A DNA stretch of 64,000 bases from Vitis vinifera (Eukaryota > Streptophyta > Magnoliopsida > Vitales > Vitaceae). Of this stretch, positions 35,627 to 47,282 are shown in pieces. The position numbers and the translations under genes were made by a program. Below the pieces are notes generated by a model. That model saw only the letters and a list, made by a program, of their open reading frames with translations, did not search any database and was not told the DNA's origin. The DNA lies in assembly GCF_030704535.1 (NCBI RefSeq), contig NC_081812.1:18609501-18673500 (forward strand). The letters run 5' to 3'. Within the stretch, counting starts at the first letter, position 1; each line of letters opens with the position of its first letter.

Positions 35627-38171
35627 ATGGAGAAAAGTTGGCTAACCGTTTCCTTCCATCTCCTAACCATCTTATCATCAATTCAACTTCCACGGTCACA
35701 TGCATCTTCTGATTATTCCAGACAGCCACCTCGAAGGCTCATCTTCACTCCGCACCACCGATCGGACTCCGATCCTCAACAGGTTATTAATATCTCTGAT
35801 ATTCTTTCTCCCTCTCCCACATCTCCATAATTATTCTTACATGAACTGCCCTTTTGCTTATTTTTTGGTTTCTTCCTACGGTCATGTTAGGTTCACATTT
35901 CGCTAGTGGGGAGGGATCGCATGAAGGTTTCATGGATCACCGACGATAAAAGCGCACGTTCCATAGTAGAGTATGGAAAGATGCCCGGAAAATACGAAGC
36001 GTCTGCGACAGGGGAGCATACCTCGTATAATTACTTCTTTTACAGCTCCGGCAAGATTCACCATGTTGAGATCGGACCGTTGGAGGCTGGGACAGTGTAT
36101 TACTACAGATGTGGAGGTTCTGGGCAAGAATTTTACTTCAAAACACCTCCTTCCAGCTTTCCCATTGAATTTGCAGTGGTTGGTGAGTTATGTGTGTGTT
36201 GGACATTTACCAAGACATGGTACCAAATTAATGAGTTTGCCATCAATAAATAATAGCGTAAACATTGTGTGTGGGTGGGTGTGTTGGTTCATGCTTTAAG
36301 CTTACGCAAAACGGCTAAAAAGGAAAGCGATACGTATTTTTTTCCTTTTATACTTGCTTTCATATGTATATGGCATCTATAACATTATCTTCATATAAAA
36401 ATTAGAAAATAATAATAATAATTAAGTGTTGCTTTCTAATTACTGGGGAGTGTGGCAGGAGATCTAGGGCAAACAGAATGGACAGCATCGACCCTGACGC
36501 ATGTCAACAGAACAAACTACGACGTGCTTTTATTACCCGGTGATCTCTCTTATGCCGATAGCCATCAGCCCCTTTGGGACTGCTTCGGCCGCCTTGTGGA
36601 GCCGTACGCCAGCCACCGCCCCTGGATGGTCACTGAAGGCAACCATGAGATTGAGATCTTCCCCATCATCTACCCCGATGGCTTCAAAGCCTTTAATTCC
36701 AGGTGGCCGATGCCTTTCCAAGAGAGTGGCTCCACCTCCAACCTCTACTACTCTTTTGAGGTTGCTGGGTGCCATGTTATCATGTTGGGTTCTTATGCTG
36801 AGTTCGATGAGAAATCCGCTCAGTACAAGTGGCTGAAGGGGGATCTGGGTAAGGTTGATAGGAGGAGGACGCCGTGGCTTATTGTGCTCATTCATGCGCC
36901 ATGGTATAATACTAATCTGGCCCATAAGGGGGAAGGAGAGAGCATGAGGAAAGCCATGGAGAAGCTGTTGTATGAGGCTAGGGTTGATGTGGTTTTTGCT
37001 GGCCATGTTCATGCCTACGAACGATTTGTGAGTCATTTATTCAATTTGCTTTCACTTATTTGGTTCCTCCAATTGGTTTATATCATATTTTCATTCATTT
37101 TTATTTTTATTTTTATTTTTTTTAAGTAGGCTAGTAACGATTGAAGCATTTATTCACTAAATAATAACACAAATAGAGTCGATTTTAAGATGTTAGAAAA
37201 GAAATTAAGTTCAAAAAAGAACTAGGAGAAATCACTTAATTCTAATATAATTGTTTTTGCTGGAAAAGGGGGGAAAAGCCTATAAGGGTATGCCTGCTTT
37301 TCCCTCTTAGGAAAAAATAACTTGTTTTACAAACTGCTTTCATTTCTATTTTACTGCAGACAAGGGTTTACAAGAACAAGGCAGATGAATGCGGGCCCAT
37401 ACATGTGACAATTGGGGATGGAGGAAACAGAGAAGGACTTGCTTTAACGTGAGTATTCTTAAATTTGAACTCTTGACTAAATTGGGCCCATCGAACATCT
37501 CAGGAAAATGAGTCATTTGTGTATTGATTTTGATTGCCTTGAAATTCACCAGTGTGCTGTGTGCCCACTCACTGGATTAGATCATCCAAATATTAAAATC
37601 CAACACGGTGACCCCCATCCCAATTCTAATTTCAAAAAGGAATTGAGGGCCAATCCAATCCGAAACTCAGCTCCAAGGTGGGGTCATTGATAACCATGGA
37701 AATTAAAACCGTCCGTTGAATTCTAATTCTAATTATTCTACATCGGTTTCGACGTGAGTGCCGTGTGAATTTTTTATGCCATGTAGACGAGTCCTTCGTC
37801 TTACACGTTTGCCATGGGGGAGAATATTATTATATTTAATTAAATACATCTTTACAAGTGATCAAGAGTGTAAGCAGTTTGAAAAGAGTAAAAGAAAAAC
37901 AACGGTCTTGTCGTGTTGCTGATGTAGGTTTGAGAAGCCGACAAGCGCCTCCCTCTCAGTGTACAGAGAGCCAAGTTTTGGACATGGGCGATTGAGGATA
38001 TTAAACCAGACGCATGCATTTTGGTCATGGCACCGCAACAATGACTCCGACTGTATTCTGGCTGACAGCCTGTGGCTACAAAGTTTAAGCGTTTCGAGAC
38101 AGTGCACGCAGTTTCAGCAGGATCAAGCATCACTACCACTAGTATCTGTTAACCTTAATGATGAACTTTGA
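35627..38171 (+). CDS. Purple acid phosphatase C (PAP18/PAP22-like), diverged paralogue
   Basis: Same five-exon plan as genes A and B but on the opposite strand: 35627-35782, 35891-36182, 36459-37027, 37360-37448, 37928-38171; phases agree and give 449 residues. Residues 1-27 look like a signal peptide (WLTVSFHLLTILSSIQ). All seven metal ligands are present: Asp151 (GDLG), Asp178 and Tyr181 (GDLSY), Asn211 (GNHE), His295 (LIHAPWY), His332 and His334 (GHVHAYERF). The third exon is two codons shorter than in A and B. The last exon is 63 bases longer and gives an extra polar tail ending LVSVNLNDEL. Exon 2 begins after CATGTTAG, before an in-frame VHISLVGRDRMK. Sequence divergence from A/B shows an older duplication. 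The product is predicted to be an active secreted or vacuolar phosphatase. Confidence 0.92.
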
Positions 38172-39224
38172 TTAAACCCATCCTCACCCTCAAACCTCTA
38201 CTTGGCATGTACCCCTATATTTTACACCACTTGTATCATACTTGTGTAATTGTATGACAGAGTCAACTATATGAAGGTTTTTAATTTTTCTTTTTGTTTC
38301 AAATCTACTGTTTTGTGAAACTGTTATTATGAGCGACATTGTCATGACATGAAATCAATTTCCCTTCTTCCGCGTCTCGCATGCATATCCGGGTTTTTTA
38401 TCATTTGGAAATTTATTGAATATAAATTTGTATTTTTGACTTGAATAAAGTAAATTTCATTATCATTAAAACTCATTTTTACTCATCTTCCTTTTCATTC
38501 AAAATAAAAGGGTTATTTGATTAAATTTTAAAATAAAAAAGATATTTAATTAGATTTTAGATTTTAAATTTTAAATTTATGATAAATAAATATTTTTCAG
38601 TCCCAAACCCGAGGAAGTAAATAAAATCCCTTCAAACTTCCAACACCTCCACATCGTGGAAACCCCGACATCTTCAATCTTAGAAACATTCTGTGGTTCA
38701 TGAAGAAAGGAAAGTAATTCAATGTAGTTTAATTTTTTAGCTTAAAGCTTCTGAATCCTCCCATAAGATTATTGGACACGCAATCGTCATTTTCCCCATT
38801 CTTTTTGAAGGAAAAACATTTGATTGCCCTCTAGGCTCTACATGCCGATTGCTTAGCTCCTTCACAAGTGGCAACCTTCTTGGCCAATGGCAGGAGGGCA
38901 ACAAACTGCCGTCGTTTTCATAAAAACAGGAGGCAGTTGAGAAAACTGGGATACGGTGGCATGCCCCAATTGGCTGAAAAGCGTTGCCTTTTTTTTAACA
39001 ACTTTCTAGAAACAGTGGCACTGTACCTAGACCAAGTGAACCCAAATTTTCAATACCAACGGAAAGTTTTTAACAAAGGAAAGACACGTAATGATGACGT
39101 AAATAAAAATAAAATTATATAGAAAAAAAGGAAATATATATCACATATTACAGTCGAAAGCTGAAATTGTGGACCGTTTTGATCGCTCATTGATTTTAAA
39201 GGTCATCAGATCAAACGGTCCACA
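38172..39224. other. Intergenic DNA between convergent genes
   Basis: Contains the 3' UTRs of phosphatase C (left) and the stress-associated protein gene (right). An 84-codon + frame at 38868-39122 has no recognisable product and is not called. Confidence 0.5.
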
Positions 39225-39710
39225 TCATATCTTGTGCAACTTCTCAGCTTTTACAACAGGATTGGCCTTAGAGATGGCCTCTTTGCCAAGCGTCTTGAAG
39301 TCAAAGGTGCACCCGTGCTGTTCCGGGTACCGGTGGACCCCACAGAACGTGATCCCACACCTGCACCGGAACCCGGTCAATCCCACCCTTTTCCGACAGG
39401 TGGAGCACCTGTTCGGCTGTGTCGCCGAAGGTGACGGTACAGCGGCGGTCACAGCCGCCGGAACAGTGATTTCATTGGCCGCTTCCGGTAAGGTTAAAGC
39501 GGGTGGGGAGAGAGGAGCTGTGGAAGAGGAGGCGGCTGAAAGCGATTTCTCCACCGCGGATTTGGCAGAGGAGGCTTGTTCTTCTTTGAGACGGAGGTCT
39601 CTGTAACATTTAGAGCAAAGGTTTAGGGTCGCTGGACTTCCGAAAAAACCGCAGTTGTTGGCGCAAAGGCGGTGGCCTTCGGGAGCTTCGCATCTGTGTT
39701 CTTCCGCCAT
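39225..39710 (-). CDS. A20/AN1 zinc-finger stress-associated protein (SAP)
   Basis: Plant SAPs carry an N-terminal A20 and a C-terminal AN1 zinc finger. Several bind ubiquitin or act as E3 ligases and raise tolerance to cold, salt or drought when induced. The product has 161 residues, typical for the family, in one coding exon. A20 finger: Cys16, Cys20, Cys32, Cys35 (spacing CX3CX11CX2C). AN1 finger: Cys102, Cys105, Cys116, Cys118, Cys123, His126, His132, Cys134. The linker is Ala/Ser/Pro-rich, as usual. The C-terminus (ISKANPVVKAEKLHKI) is typical. An intron interrupts the 5' UTR: acceptor TTTTTGCAG before the exon starting at 39798, donor CTTCAG|GTACAA after the leader exon ending at 40089. 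This UTR intron is common in SAP genes. Confidence 0.93.
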   Translation of the reverse strand: MAEEHRCEAPEGHRLCANNCGFFGSPATLNLCSKCYRDLRLKEEQASSAKSAVEKSLSAASSSTAPLSPPALTLPEAANEITVPAAVTAAVPSPSATQPNRCSTCRKRVGLTGFRCRCGITFCGVHRYPEQHGCTFDFKTLGKEAISKANPVVKAEKLHKI

Positions 39711-40250
39711 TTCCAGATCAGATCTGTGTTCTTCTCAAGAATTGATAATTTCGAAAAAGAAGTAGCAGATCTATCCGAGGAACAACAGGATCGTCGATCT
39801 GCAAAAAGAAATTCGAAAGGATGAAGAAAAAAACAAAATTTTACTGCAAAAAAAGTTCACGTAAATCCCCTGTTTGGTAGCCGAGAAAACAGAGGACAAT
39901 CGAAACCTCAATCGCAAAGAGCCAAATTTAGAAAAAATCACAACACGAGAGGCATATGGTTTGAACATCCTTATACCTTTCCTCCGTTCACTCGTCAAAA
40001 TTCGCATCAATGAAACGAAACGGATCGATCCATCAAAGAAAGAAACATAGAAACGAATAAATGGGGAAAAAGGAAAATAAAATTGTACCTGAAGAAAGGG
40101 TTAGAAGAATCGCACAGCGAAGAAAAGAAGAACAAGAATCTAACAGGGAAGCATAATCAGAGGAATAATATAGCCATAGAAAGGTAGAGAGAGAAGGGAA
40201 GGGAGAGAGAAATTGGGGAGGAAGGAACGAAGAAAATGGGACAAAAATCA
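39711..40250 (-). other. 5' leader of the SAP gene with leader intron
   Basis: The leader exon ends at 40089, the intron spans 40088-39799, and the second exon carries 88 untranslated bases before the ATG. The leader is CT-rich (40180-40225). The transcription start, somewhere near 40200-40250, is not resolved. Confidence 0.6.
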
Positions 40251-40407
40251 AATGATTTTAACAAATAAAATAATATAATAAATAATGGAAGAAAAATATC
40301 GAGGGTACAGGCTGGAGGAGCCAAAAAGGACCTGCTCCAAGCCAACGACACCACGGAAATTCATCTGCGACTGCCCCTCCTCAGCCTCCCCTCACCCTCA
40401 TTCTCTG

Positions 40408-40415
40408 CCACGTGG
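40408..40415. promoter_or_regulatory. G-box/ABRE in the SAP promoter
   Basis: CCACGTGG is a perfect palindromic G-box with ABRE core, 150-200 bases upstream of the likely SAP transcription start. It would fit abscisic-acid or bZIP/bHLH control. Confidence 0.45.
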
Positions 40416-42586
40416 ATTTTTTCCTCATTGATTTCACACTATACGAGTTTAATGTGGTCCCTCCTATCGTATTAGCCTGTTAGGTGGCTTTTCAAGATTC
40501 TGATTCATTCCTCCATCAATTTTTGCGCCTTTCTTAGCTGTATCTTTTTCCTTTCTTTTCTTTTTTTTCTTTTCCTAGACTAAATTTCCATAGTAAAAAA
40601 ACCAAAATATAATTTCTTGCTGATTAAGTTTGTTTCATGCCATATGTTCCTCTACCAATGCCGTCAGCACCATTTTCCTTTATTAAAATTAAGGTATATA
40701 TGGTATATGACAAAATGTCAGCCACCAAACTATTCTACATTGGCATAATTGGAAATTTTTAAATATTTTACCCCTCTAAATTCAATGAAGCCAACTTTAC
40801 ATCTCATGCAATTCAAAAGTGGCCCACTTTACGTTTCATACTATTCCTTAACTATGTTGAGAATTTTGTAGTTGGGTGATGTGAAAGATTTTTTTCTCCC
40901 TCAATAATTGATCTAAAGAGACATAATATGATTCAACCTAGAAAAAAAAAATTATAAAAATTGGATGACCTTTAAACGGACGTTCCAATGTTAATGATTA
41001 ATCTTATTTTTCTAAAATGGAATAATCATATATTTAAATTCTCGTTGGGCTGCAAGGTTTCCTCAAAAGGACAAATAACAAGGACTAGTCATAGGTAGAA
41101 AATATGAAAAAGGTGACGCAGATTGCCCACCATTAATGTGCCGGAAGAAATCTATAATATTAAAAGCACTTAATTTTCATGAGAGTCTCAAATACGTATC
41201 ATTTAATTAAGAATAATGTATTGCATTGGGAGTTTCACACATTGGACTACACTACATTAGAATTTTGAGATGGGCCGGCAGATATCGGGCTGGCCCAATC
41301 ATTTTACACGAATTGAAATGTTGTCTATATATTAAATAATTAAACCAAAAGGTCATTTCACTTGTGGGCCTGACGAAAAGAAAACCCAAAGGGAAAATCG
41401 TGTCACTCAAGCTATGGGTCTCCAATAGTTTATTGTTTTTACTGAATAGATTAATTTTTGTGCCTTTTACTTTTGGGGCTCTTGATTCTCTTAAAGGGTG
41501 GTAGTGCCCACTGCCCACGCGACTTCAGCTTAGGGGTCAAACAAAAAACGTGGGTGTTGTCTTGCTCACGTCACCCACCAATTCAGCTCACCAATCATTA
41601 TTGTTTTCTTTTTTTTTAATTGCACTTTTACATTTGTAAATAAATATTATTGGAATAATGACGCGTCTAGTCCGTGTCGCTCAGTTGTAAGTGATAACGT
41701 GCCACGCGGATTGAGCTAGTGCCCACAAGGGGCACACGTCCCCTATAAATTAAAAAGTCATTAAACAGTATGAGGTTATGATCTCATAGAGTAACATCAC
41801 CCATCTAAATTCCCCTATGTATTTTTTTACTCTCCCTAAACTTAAAAGAGTTGCTCATTCAGTCATTCTCATAGAGGATGACTTCACTCTTTTTACTTCT
41901 TAGCTACCTTTGTTTTTCCTCTAAAATTTGACAACTTATCATCGCATGTGGATGCCTCGTCCGGTGTTTCTATTTGAGAGATACTTCGATGTATAGTTTG
42001 TTGTACCCGGAGGTAGTGCCCAGCCCCTGGATTCAATGTTACGTTAGTCACCATGCTTGTTCTTATAAAACCCTTTGTGAAGGGTATTGCAGGGAAATTG
42101 GTAATAAAGACACTTGATATCTCCCTAACCCCTGCTCCGGGATTAGGGATGGAAATGGACTCATGGCTACTCTCATCTTTGTCAAAAAAAGAAAAATTCG
42201 GGTGTCGAAAATTCTCATACTTATCTCATCACATTTATATATATATATATTTTCAATTTTTTACTTTTAAAATTTTAAGTTATATTAAAAATAAATAAAT
42301 TAATAAATATTATAAACATTTATAATTTATTTTTTTAAAAGGTAATATTTTATATATGTTAAAAAATGTTATGAGTTTTTCTTTTTTAAAAAAAAAAACT
42401 CAATTAAAATGTTTTTTTATCTAATATAGTCAATTAAACTCAAACACATCTCAAACCCCATTCCTAATTTTTAAAAAATTCTTAAATTTGTCTTGAATAT
42501 TATATTTGTTGAAGTTGAATTTGAGTGATCATATTGACATAACCTGATCCAATAAATAAGAAATGGGAGAAAATCATATATAACTT
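40416..42586. other. Intergenic DNA, possible decayed LTR near 41.65-42.0 kb
   Basis: No gene is supported. Between about 41650 and 42010 there is a TATA-like ccctataaatt followed by a segment ending gcatgtggatgcctcgtccggtg-like sequence, which resembles the R-U5 part of plant gypsy LTRs. No partner LTR, primer site or coding region was found, so I do not call an element. A TA tract lies at 42236-42250. Confidence 0.4.
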
Positions 42587-42591
42587 GAATT

Positions 42592-43090
42592 TGTTGGGAA
42601 TTGTCCCAAATTCCTAATTAGTAAATATTCCTTTTTGTAAAGAATATTGTATAGAATATTTTTAGGTTGATATATTATTGTAATATTAGACTTCCTTATA
42701 GAATAAGGAAGGTTGTTGGAAATATCTCTATAAATATTCTAGGTCATGAGGGGAAAAAGTTATGAGATGGAGATGGGCCTATAGAGACTATACGAGGTGG
42801 ATAGAGATGTGAGGAAGAACGGGAGGTACCTGGTGGAGCGAGAGGGCTCGTAGTAAGGTATGGATACAAGGAGTGGGGAAACATGAGATGTTTCGGGAAC
42901 CCAATAGTTGTATCTGGTTTTATCCTCTGTAATATTCTCTATTGTATAGTGAAATTATTCTCTCTCATCCGTGGACGTAGGCATGGTTGGCCGAACCACG
43001 TTAAAACCTCGTGTACCGTATGTGTGATTGTGTTTATCTTTGTGTTCTTGAACTAACATTGTTGGCATCAAAGCTTTCGCTGGCACTACA
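42592..43090 (+). repeat. Outer 5' LTR (type B)
   Basis: Starts TGTTGGGAATTG and ends GGCACTACA. It matches 49898-50396 in length and almost every base (a T at the left copy is C near 49968 in the right). Near its end (43063-43074) TGGCATCAAAGC resembles the primer site TGGTATCAGAGC, preceded by ...CTAACA, so the original LTR may have ended at 43058. Confidence 0.85.
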
Positions 43091-43096
43091 ATTGCT

Positions 43097-43590
43097 TGTT
43101 AGGAAGTGTCCCAAATTCCTAATTAGTATAGATTCTTTTTTGTGTAAAGAATATTATATAGAATATTTATAGATTGATATATTATTGTAATATTAGACTT
43201 CCTTATAGAATAAGGAAGGTTGTTGGAAATATCTCTATAAATATTCTAGGTCATGAGGGGAAAAAGTTATGAGATGGAGATGGGTCTATAGAGACTATAC
43301 GAGGTGGATAGAGATGTGAGGAAGAACGGGAGGTACCTAGTGGAGCGAGAGGGCTCGTAGTAAGGTATGGATACAAGGAGTGGGGAAACATGGGATGTTT
43401 CGGGAACCCAATAGTTGTATCTGGTTCTATCCTCTGTAATATTTTCTATTGTATAGTGGAATTATTCTCTCTCATCCGTGGACGTAGGCATGGTTAGCCG
43501 AACCACGTTAAAACCTCGTATGTGTGATTGTGTTTATCTTTGTGTTCTTGAACTAACATTGTTGGCATCAAACCTGTCGCTGGCACTACA
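43097..43590 (+). repeat. Inner, older type-B LTR copy
   Basis: Begins six bases after the outer 5' LTR (spacer ATTGCT) and ends GGCACTACA. It differs from the outer copies at many positions (for example TGTTAGGAAGTG at the start, a missing GTACC near 43518, ACCTGTCGC for GCTTTCGC near the end), so it is older. Confidence 0.8.
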
Positions 43591-43644
43591 TCCTAGCTTC
43601 AGTATGACAAATCATCATCATGCATTGACATCCAACTTATTTGA

Positions 43645-46600
43645 AGCAAAAACCATCTGAATGAATTTAATACAATCACAAATCAATTGTCGTCTGTAGA
43701 AATTGATTTTGATGATGAGATTCGTGCTCTGATCGTCTTGGCTTCTTTGCCAAATAGTTGGGAGGCAATGAGGATGGCAGTAAGCAATTCTACGGGAAAG
43801 GAAAAACTCAAGTACAATGATATACGAGATTTAATTCTGGCTGAGGAGATTCGCCGAAGAGATGCAGGTGAAACCTCAGGATCTGGTTCTGCCCTAAACC
43901 TTGAGACAAGAGGTAGAGGTAATAACAGAAATTCAAATCAGGGTAGATCAAATTCCAGAAATTCTAATCGGAACAGAAGCAAATCTAGATCAGGCCAACA
44001 AGTACAATGCTGGAATTGTGGGAAAACAGGTCACTTTAAAAGGCAATGCAAAAGCCCTAAGAAGAAGAATGAAGATGATTCTGCTAATGCTGTAACAGAA
44101 GAGGTACAGGATGCATTACTTCTTGCAGTAGACAGTCCACTTGATGATTGGGTTTTGGATTCAGGAGCTTCGTTTCATACCACTCCACACCGAGAAATCA
44201 TACAAAATTATGTTGCAGGTGATTTTGGTAAGGTGTATTTGGCTGATGGTTCAGCCTTGGATGTTGTGGGTCTGAGAGATGTCCGGATATCGTTGCCCAA
44301 TGGGTCTGTTTGGTTACTGGAGAAGGTTCGACATATTCCTGACCTGAGGAGGAATCTGATTTCTGTTGGACAACTTGATGATGAAGGACATGCAATACTA
44401 TTTGTTGGTGGTACTTGGAAGGTTACAAAGGGAGTTAGGGTATTGGCTCGTGGAAAGAAGACTGGCACTCTATATATGACCTCATGTCCAAGAGACACAA
44501 TTGCAGTTGCTGATGCAAGTACTGATACAAGCCTATGGCACCGTAGACTTGGTCACATGAGTGAGAAAGGGATGAAGATGTTGTTGTCAAAAGGAAAACT
44601 ACCAGAATTGAAGTCCATTGATTTTGACATGTGTGAAAGTTGCATCTTAGGAAAGCAAAAAAAGGTGAGCTTCTTGAAAACTGGCAGGACACCGAAGGCT
44701 GAAAAATTGGAACTAGTACACACTGATTTGTGGGGGCCTTCTCCAGTTGCATCCCTAGGAGATTCAAGGTACTACATCACCTTTATTGATGACTCAAGTA
44801 GAAAGGTATGGGTTTATTTTCTGAAAAATAAATCTGATGTATTTGTAACTTTTAAAAAGTGGAAGGCCATGGTTGAGACAGAAACAGGTTTGAAAGTAAA
44901 ATGTTTGAGGTCAGATAATGGAGGAGAGTACATAGATGGAGGATTCAGTGAGTATTGTGCTGCACAGGGAATTAGGATGGAGAAGACCATTCCTGGGACA
45001 CCACAACAGAATGGTGTGGCTGAGCGCATGAATAGAACTCTCAATGAGTGTGCTAGAAGTATGAGGTTGCATGCTGGACTACCAAAAACTTTTTGGGCTG
45101 ATGCTGTTAGCACTGCAGCTTACCTGATAAACCGAGGACCATCAGTTCCCATGGAGTTCAGACTTCCTGAGAAGGTTTGGAACGGTAAAGAGGTGAAGTT
45201 TTCACATTTAAAAGTTTTTGGTTGTGTTTCTTATGTTCATATTGATTCTGATGCTCGTAGTAAACTTGATGCAAAGTCAAAAATATGTTTTTTCATTGGC
45301 TATGGTGATGAGAAATTTGGCTATAGGTTTTGGGATGAACAAAACAGGAAAATCATCAGAAGTAGAAATGTGATATTTAATGAACAGGTTATGTACAAGG
45401 ATAGGTCAACTGTAACGTCAGATGTTACAGAGATAGATCAAAAGAAATCTGAGTTTGTCAACTTAGATGAATTGACTGAAAGTACTGTCCAAAAGGGGGG
45501 TGAAAAAGATAAGGAGAATGTAAATTCACAGGTAGATTTGAGTACACCTGTAGCTGAAGTTCGCAGATCTTCCAGGAACATTAGACCTCCGCAACGTTAT
45601 TCACCTGTTTTAAATTATCTCCTGTTGATTGATGGTGGTGAGCCAGAGTGTTATAATGAAGCCTTGCAAGATGAGAATTCAAGCAAGTGGGAGTTAGCCA
45701 TGAAGGATGAGATGGATTCCCTGCTGGGAAATCAGACATGGGAATTGACTGAATTGCCAGTAGGAAAGAAGGCTTTGCACAACAAGTGGGTATACAGAAT
45801 AAAGAATGAGCATGATGGTAGTAAACGTTACAAGGCCAGATTAGTTGTTAAAGGGTTCCAGCAGAAGGAGGGCATTGACTACACAGAAATATTTTCTCCA
45901 GTTGTGAAGATGTCAACAATTAGACTTGTACTTGGAATGGTGGCTGCAGAAAACTTACATCTTGAGCAGTTAGATGTGAAGACAGCATTCCTTCATGGTG
46001 ACTTGGAGGAAGACCTTTACATGATTCAACCAGAAGGGTTCATTGTTCAGGGACAAGAGAATCTAGTCTGCAAACTGAGAAAGAGCTTGTATGGCCTTAA
46101 ACAAGCTCCTAGACAGTGGTACAAGAAGTTTGACAATTTTATGCATAGAATTGGGTTCAAGAGATGTGAAGCTGATCATTGTTGCTATGTTAAGTCCTTT
46201 GACAATTCTTACATCATATTACTGTTGTATGTGGATGATATGCTTATTGCAGGGTCTGACATTGAGAAGATCAATAATCTGAAAAAGCAATTGTCCAAAC
46301 AGTTTGCAATGAAGGATTTGGGAGCTGCAAAGCAAATCCTTGGTATGAGAATCATTAGAGACAAGGCTAATGGTACATTGAAGCTTTCACAGTCAGAGTA
46401 TGTGAAGAAAGTTCTCAGCAGGTTCAACATGAATGAAGCTAAACCAGTGAGCACACCCTTGGGTAGTCATTTCAAACTAAGCAAAGAACAGTCACCGAAG
46501 ACAGAAGAAGAAAGGGACCATATGAGCAAGGTGCCCTATGCCTCAGCTATTGGCAGCTTGATGTATGCTATGGTGTGTACAAGGCCAGACATTGCACATG

Positions 46601-47190
46601 CAGTGGGAGTTGTGAGCAGATTCATGAGTAGGCCTGGAAAGCAGCATTGGGAGGCAGTCAAGTGGATTTTAAGATATCTGAAGGGTTCATTAGATACATG
46701 TCTTTGCTTCACAGGTGCAAGTTTGAAATTGCAGGGTTATGTAGATGCTGATTTTGCTGGTGATATTGATAGTAGAAAGAGTACTACTGGGTTTGTTTTT
46801 ACTCTAGGTGGTACAGCTATATCATGGACCTCAAATCTACAGAAGATTGTTACTTTGTCTACTACAGAAGCTGAGTATGTTGTAGCAACTGAAGCTGGAA
46901 AGGAGATGATTTGGCTACATGGTTTCTTAGATGAATTGGGTAAGAAGCAGGAGATGGGCATTCTACACAGTGACAGTCAAAGTGCAATTTTTCTTGCCAA
47001 AAATTCGGCTTTTCATTCAAAGTCTAAACATATACAAACAAAATACCACTTTATCCGTTATCTTGTTGAGGATAAACTGGTAATACTTGAGAAGATTTGT
47101 GGATCTAAGAACCCTGCAGACATGTTGACTAAGGGTGTCACTATTGAGAAGTTGAAGCTGTGCGCAGCTTCAATTGGTCTTCTAGCTTGA
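43645..47190 (+). CDS. Ty1/copia gag-pol polyprotein, 5'-truncated gag
   Basis: The frame is open from 43645, just after an in-frame TGA, to the TGA at 47188-47190, with no ATG that could be the true start. The typical first ~150 residues of gag are missing; the visible part begins in the conserved gag region HLNEFNTITNQL. It continues through the zinc knuckle CWNCGKTGHFKRQC (44007-44050), protease DSGAS (near 44158), integrase with HTDLWGP (near 44719), SDNGGEY and the PQQNGVAERMNRT glutamate, reverse transcriptase with the YVDD active site (46228-46239) and RNase H ending near ADMLTKGV. Order (integrase before RT) and sequence fit the Tork/Tnt1-like copia lineage. Pol looks intact, but without gag N-terminus, its own primer site upstream or a matching 5' LTR the copy should be immobile. 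Confidence 0.9.
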   Translation, partial: SKNHLNEFNTITNQLSSVEIDFDDEIRALIVLASLPNSWEAMRMAVSNSTGKEKLKYNDIRDLILAEEIRRRDAGETSGSGSALNLETRGRGNNRNSNQGRSNSRNSNRNRSKSRSGQQVQCWNCGKTGHFKRQCKSPKKKNEDDSANAVTEEVQDALLLAVDSPLDDWVLDSGASFHTTPHREIIQNYVAGDFGKVYLADGSALDVVGLRDVRISLPNGSVWLLEKVRHIPDLRRNLISVGQLDDEGHAILFVGGTWKVTKGVRVLARGKKTGTLYMTSCPRDTIAVADASTDTSLWHRRLGHMSEKGMKMLLSKGKLPELKSIDFDMCESCILGKQKKVSFLKTGRTPKAEKLELVHTDLWGPSPVASLGDSRYYITFIDDSSRKVWVYFLKNKSDVFVTFKKWKAMVETETGLKVKCLRSDNGGEYIDGGFSEYCAAQGIRMEKTIPGTPQQNGVAERMNRTLNECARSMRLHAGLPKTFWADAVSTAAYLINRGPSVPMEFRLPEKVWNGKEVKFSHLKVFGCVSYVHIDSDARSKLDAKSKICFFIGYGDEKFGYRFWDEQNRKIIRSRNVIFNEQVMYKDRSTVTSDVTEIDQKKSEFVNLDELTESTVQKGGEKDKENVNSQVDLSTPVAEVRRSSRNIRPPQRYSPVLNYLLLIDGGEPECYNEALQDENSSKWELAMKDEMDSLLGNQTWELTELPVGKKALHNKWVYRIKNEHDGSKRYKARLVVKGFQQKEGIDYTEIFSPVVKMSTIRLVLGMVAAENLHLEQLDVKTAFLHGDLEEDLYMIQPEGFIVQGQENLVCKLRKSLYGLKQAPRQWYKKFDNFMHRIGFKRCEADHCCYVKSFDNSYIILLLYVDDMLIAGSDIEKINNLKKQLSKQFAMKDLGAAKQILGMRIIRDKANGTLKLSQSEYVKKVLSRFNMNEAKPVSTPLGSHFKLSKEQSPKTEEERDHMSKVPYASAIGSLMYAMVCTRPDIAHAVGVVSRFMSRPGKQHWEAVKWILRYLKGSLDTCLCFTGASLKLQGYVDADFAGDIDSRKSTTGFVFTLGGTAISWTSNLQKIVTLSTTEAEYVVATEAGKEMIWLHGFLDELGKKQEMGILHSDSQSAIFLAKNSAFHSKSKHIQTKYHFIRYLVEDKLVILEKICGSKNPADMLTKGVTIEKLKLCAASIGLLA

Positions 47191-47282
47191 GGACAGGAGG
47201 ATGAGTTGTAGGGATGAGGGATCGTTTCTTGGAGGATAGCGGTTTGATGTTGGTGATTGGACTAGTCTCCAAGTGGGAGATT

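Noticed and set aside
36533-37036. 167-codon minus-strand frame opposite phosphatase C exon 3
   Set aside because: Antisense shadow of a strongly conserved exon; composition gives no known domain.
41650-42010. Possible solo gypsy LTR with TATA and U5-like end
   Set aside because: I could not define either end or a partner; only a resemblance.
44198-45113. Minus-strand frames within copia gag-pol
   Set aside because: Antisense shadows; they have no independent features.
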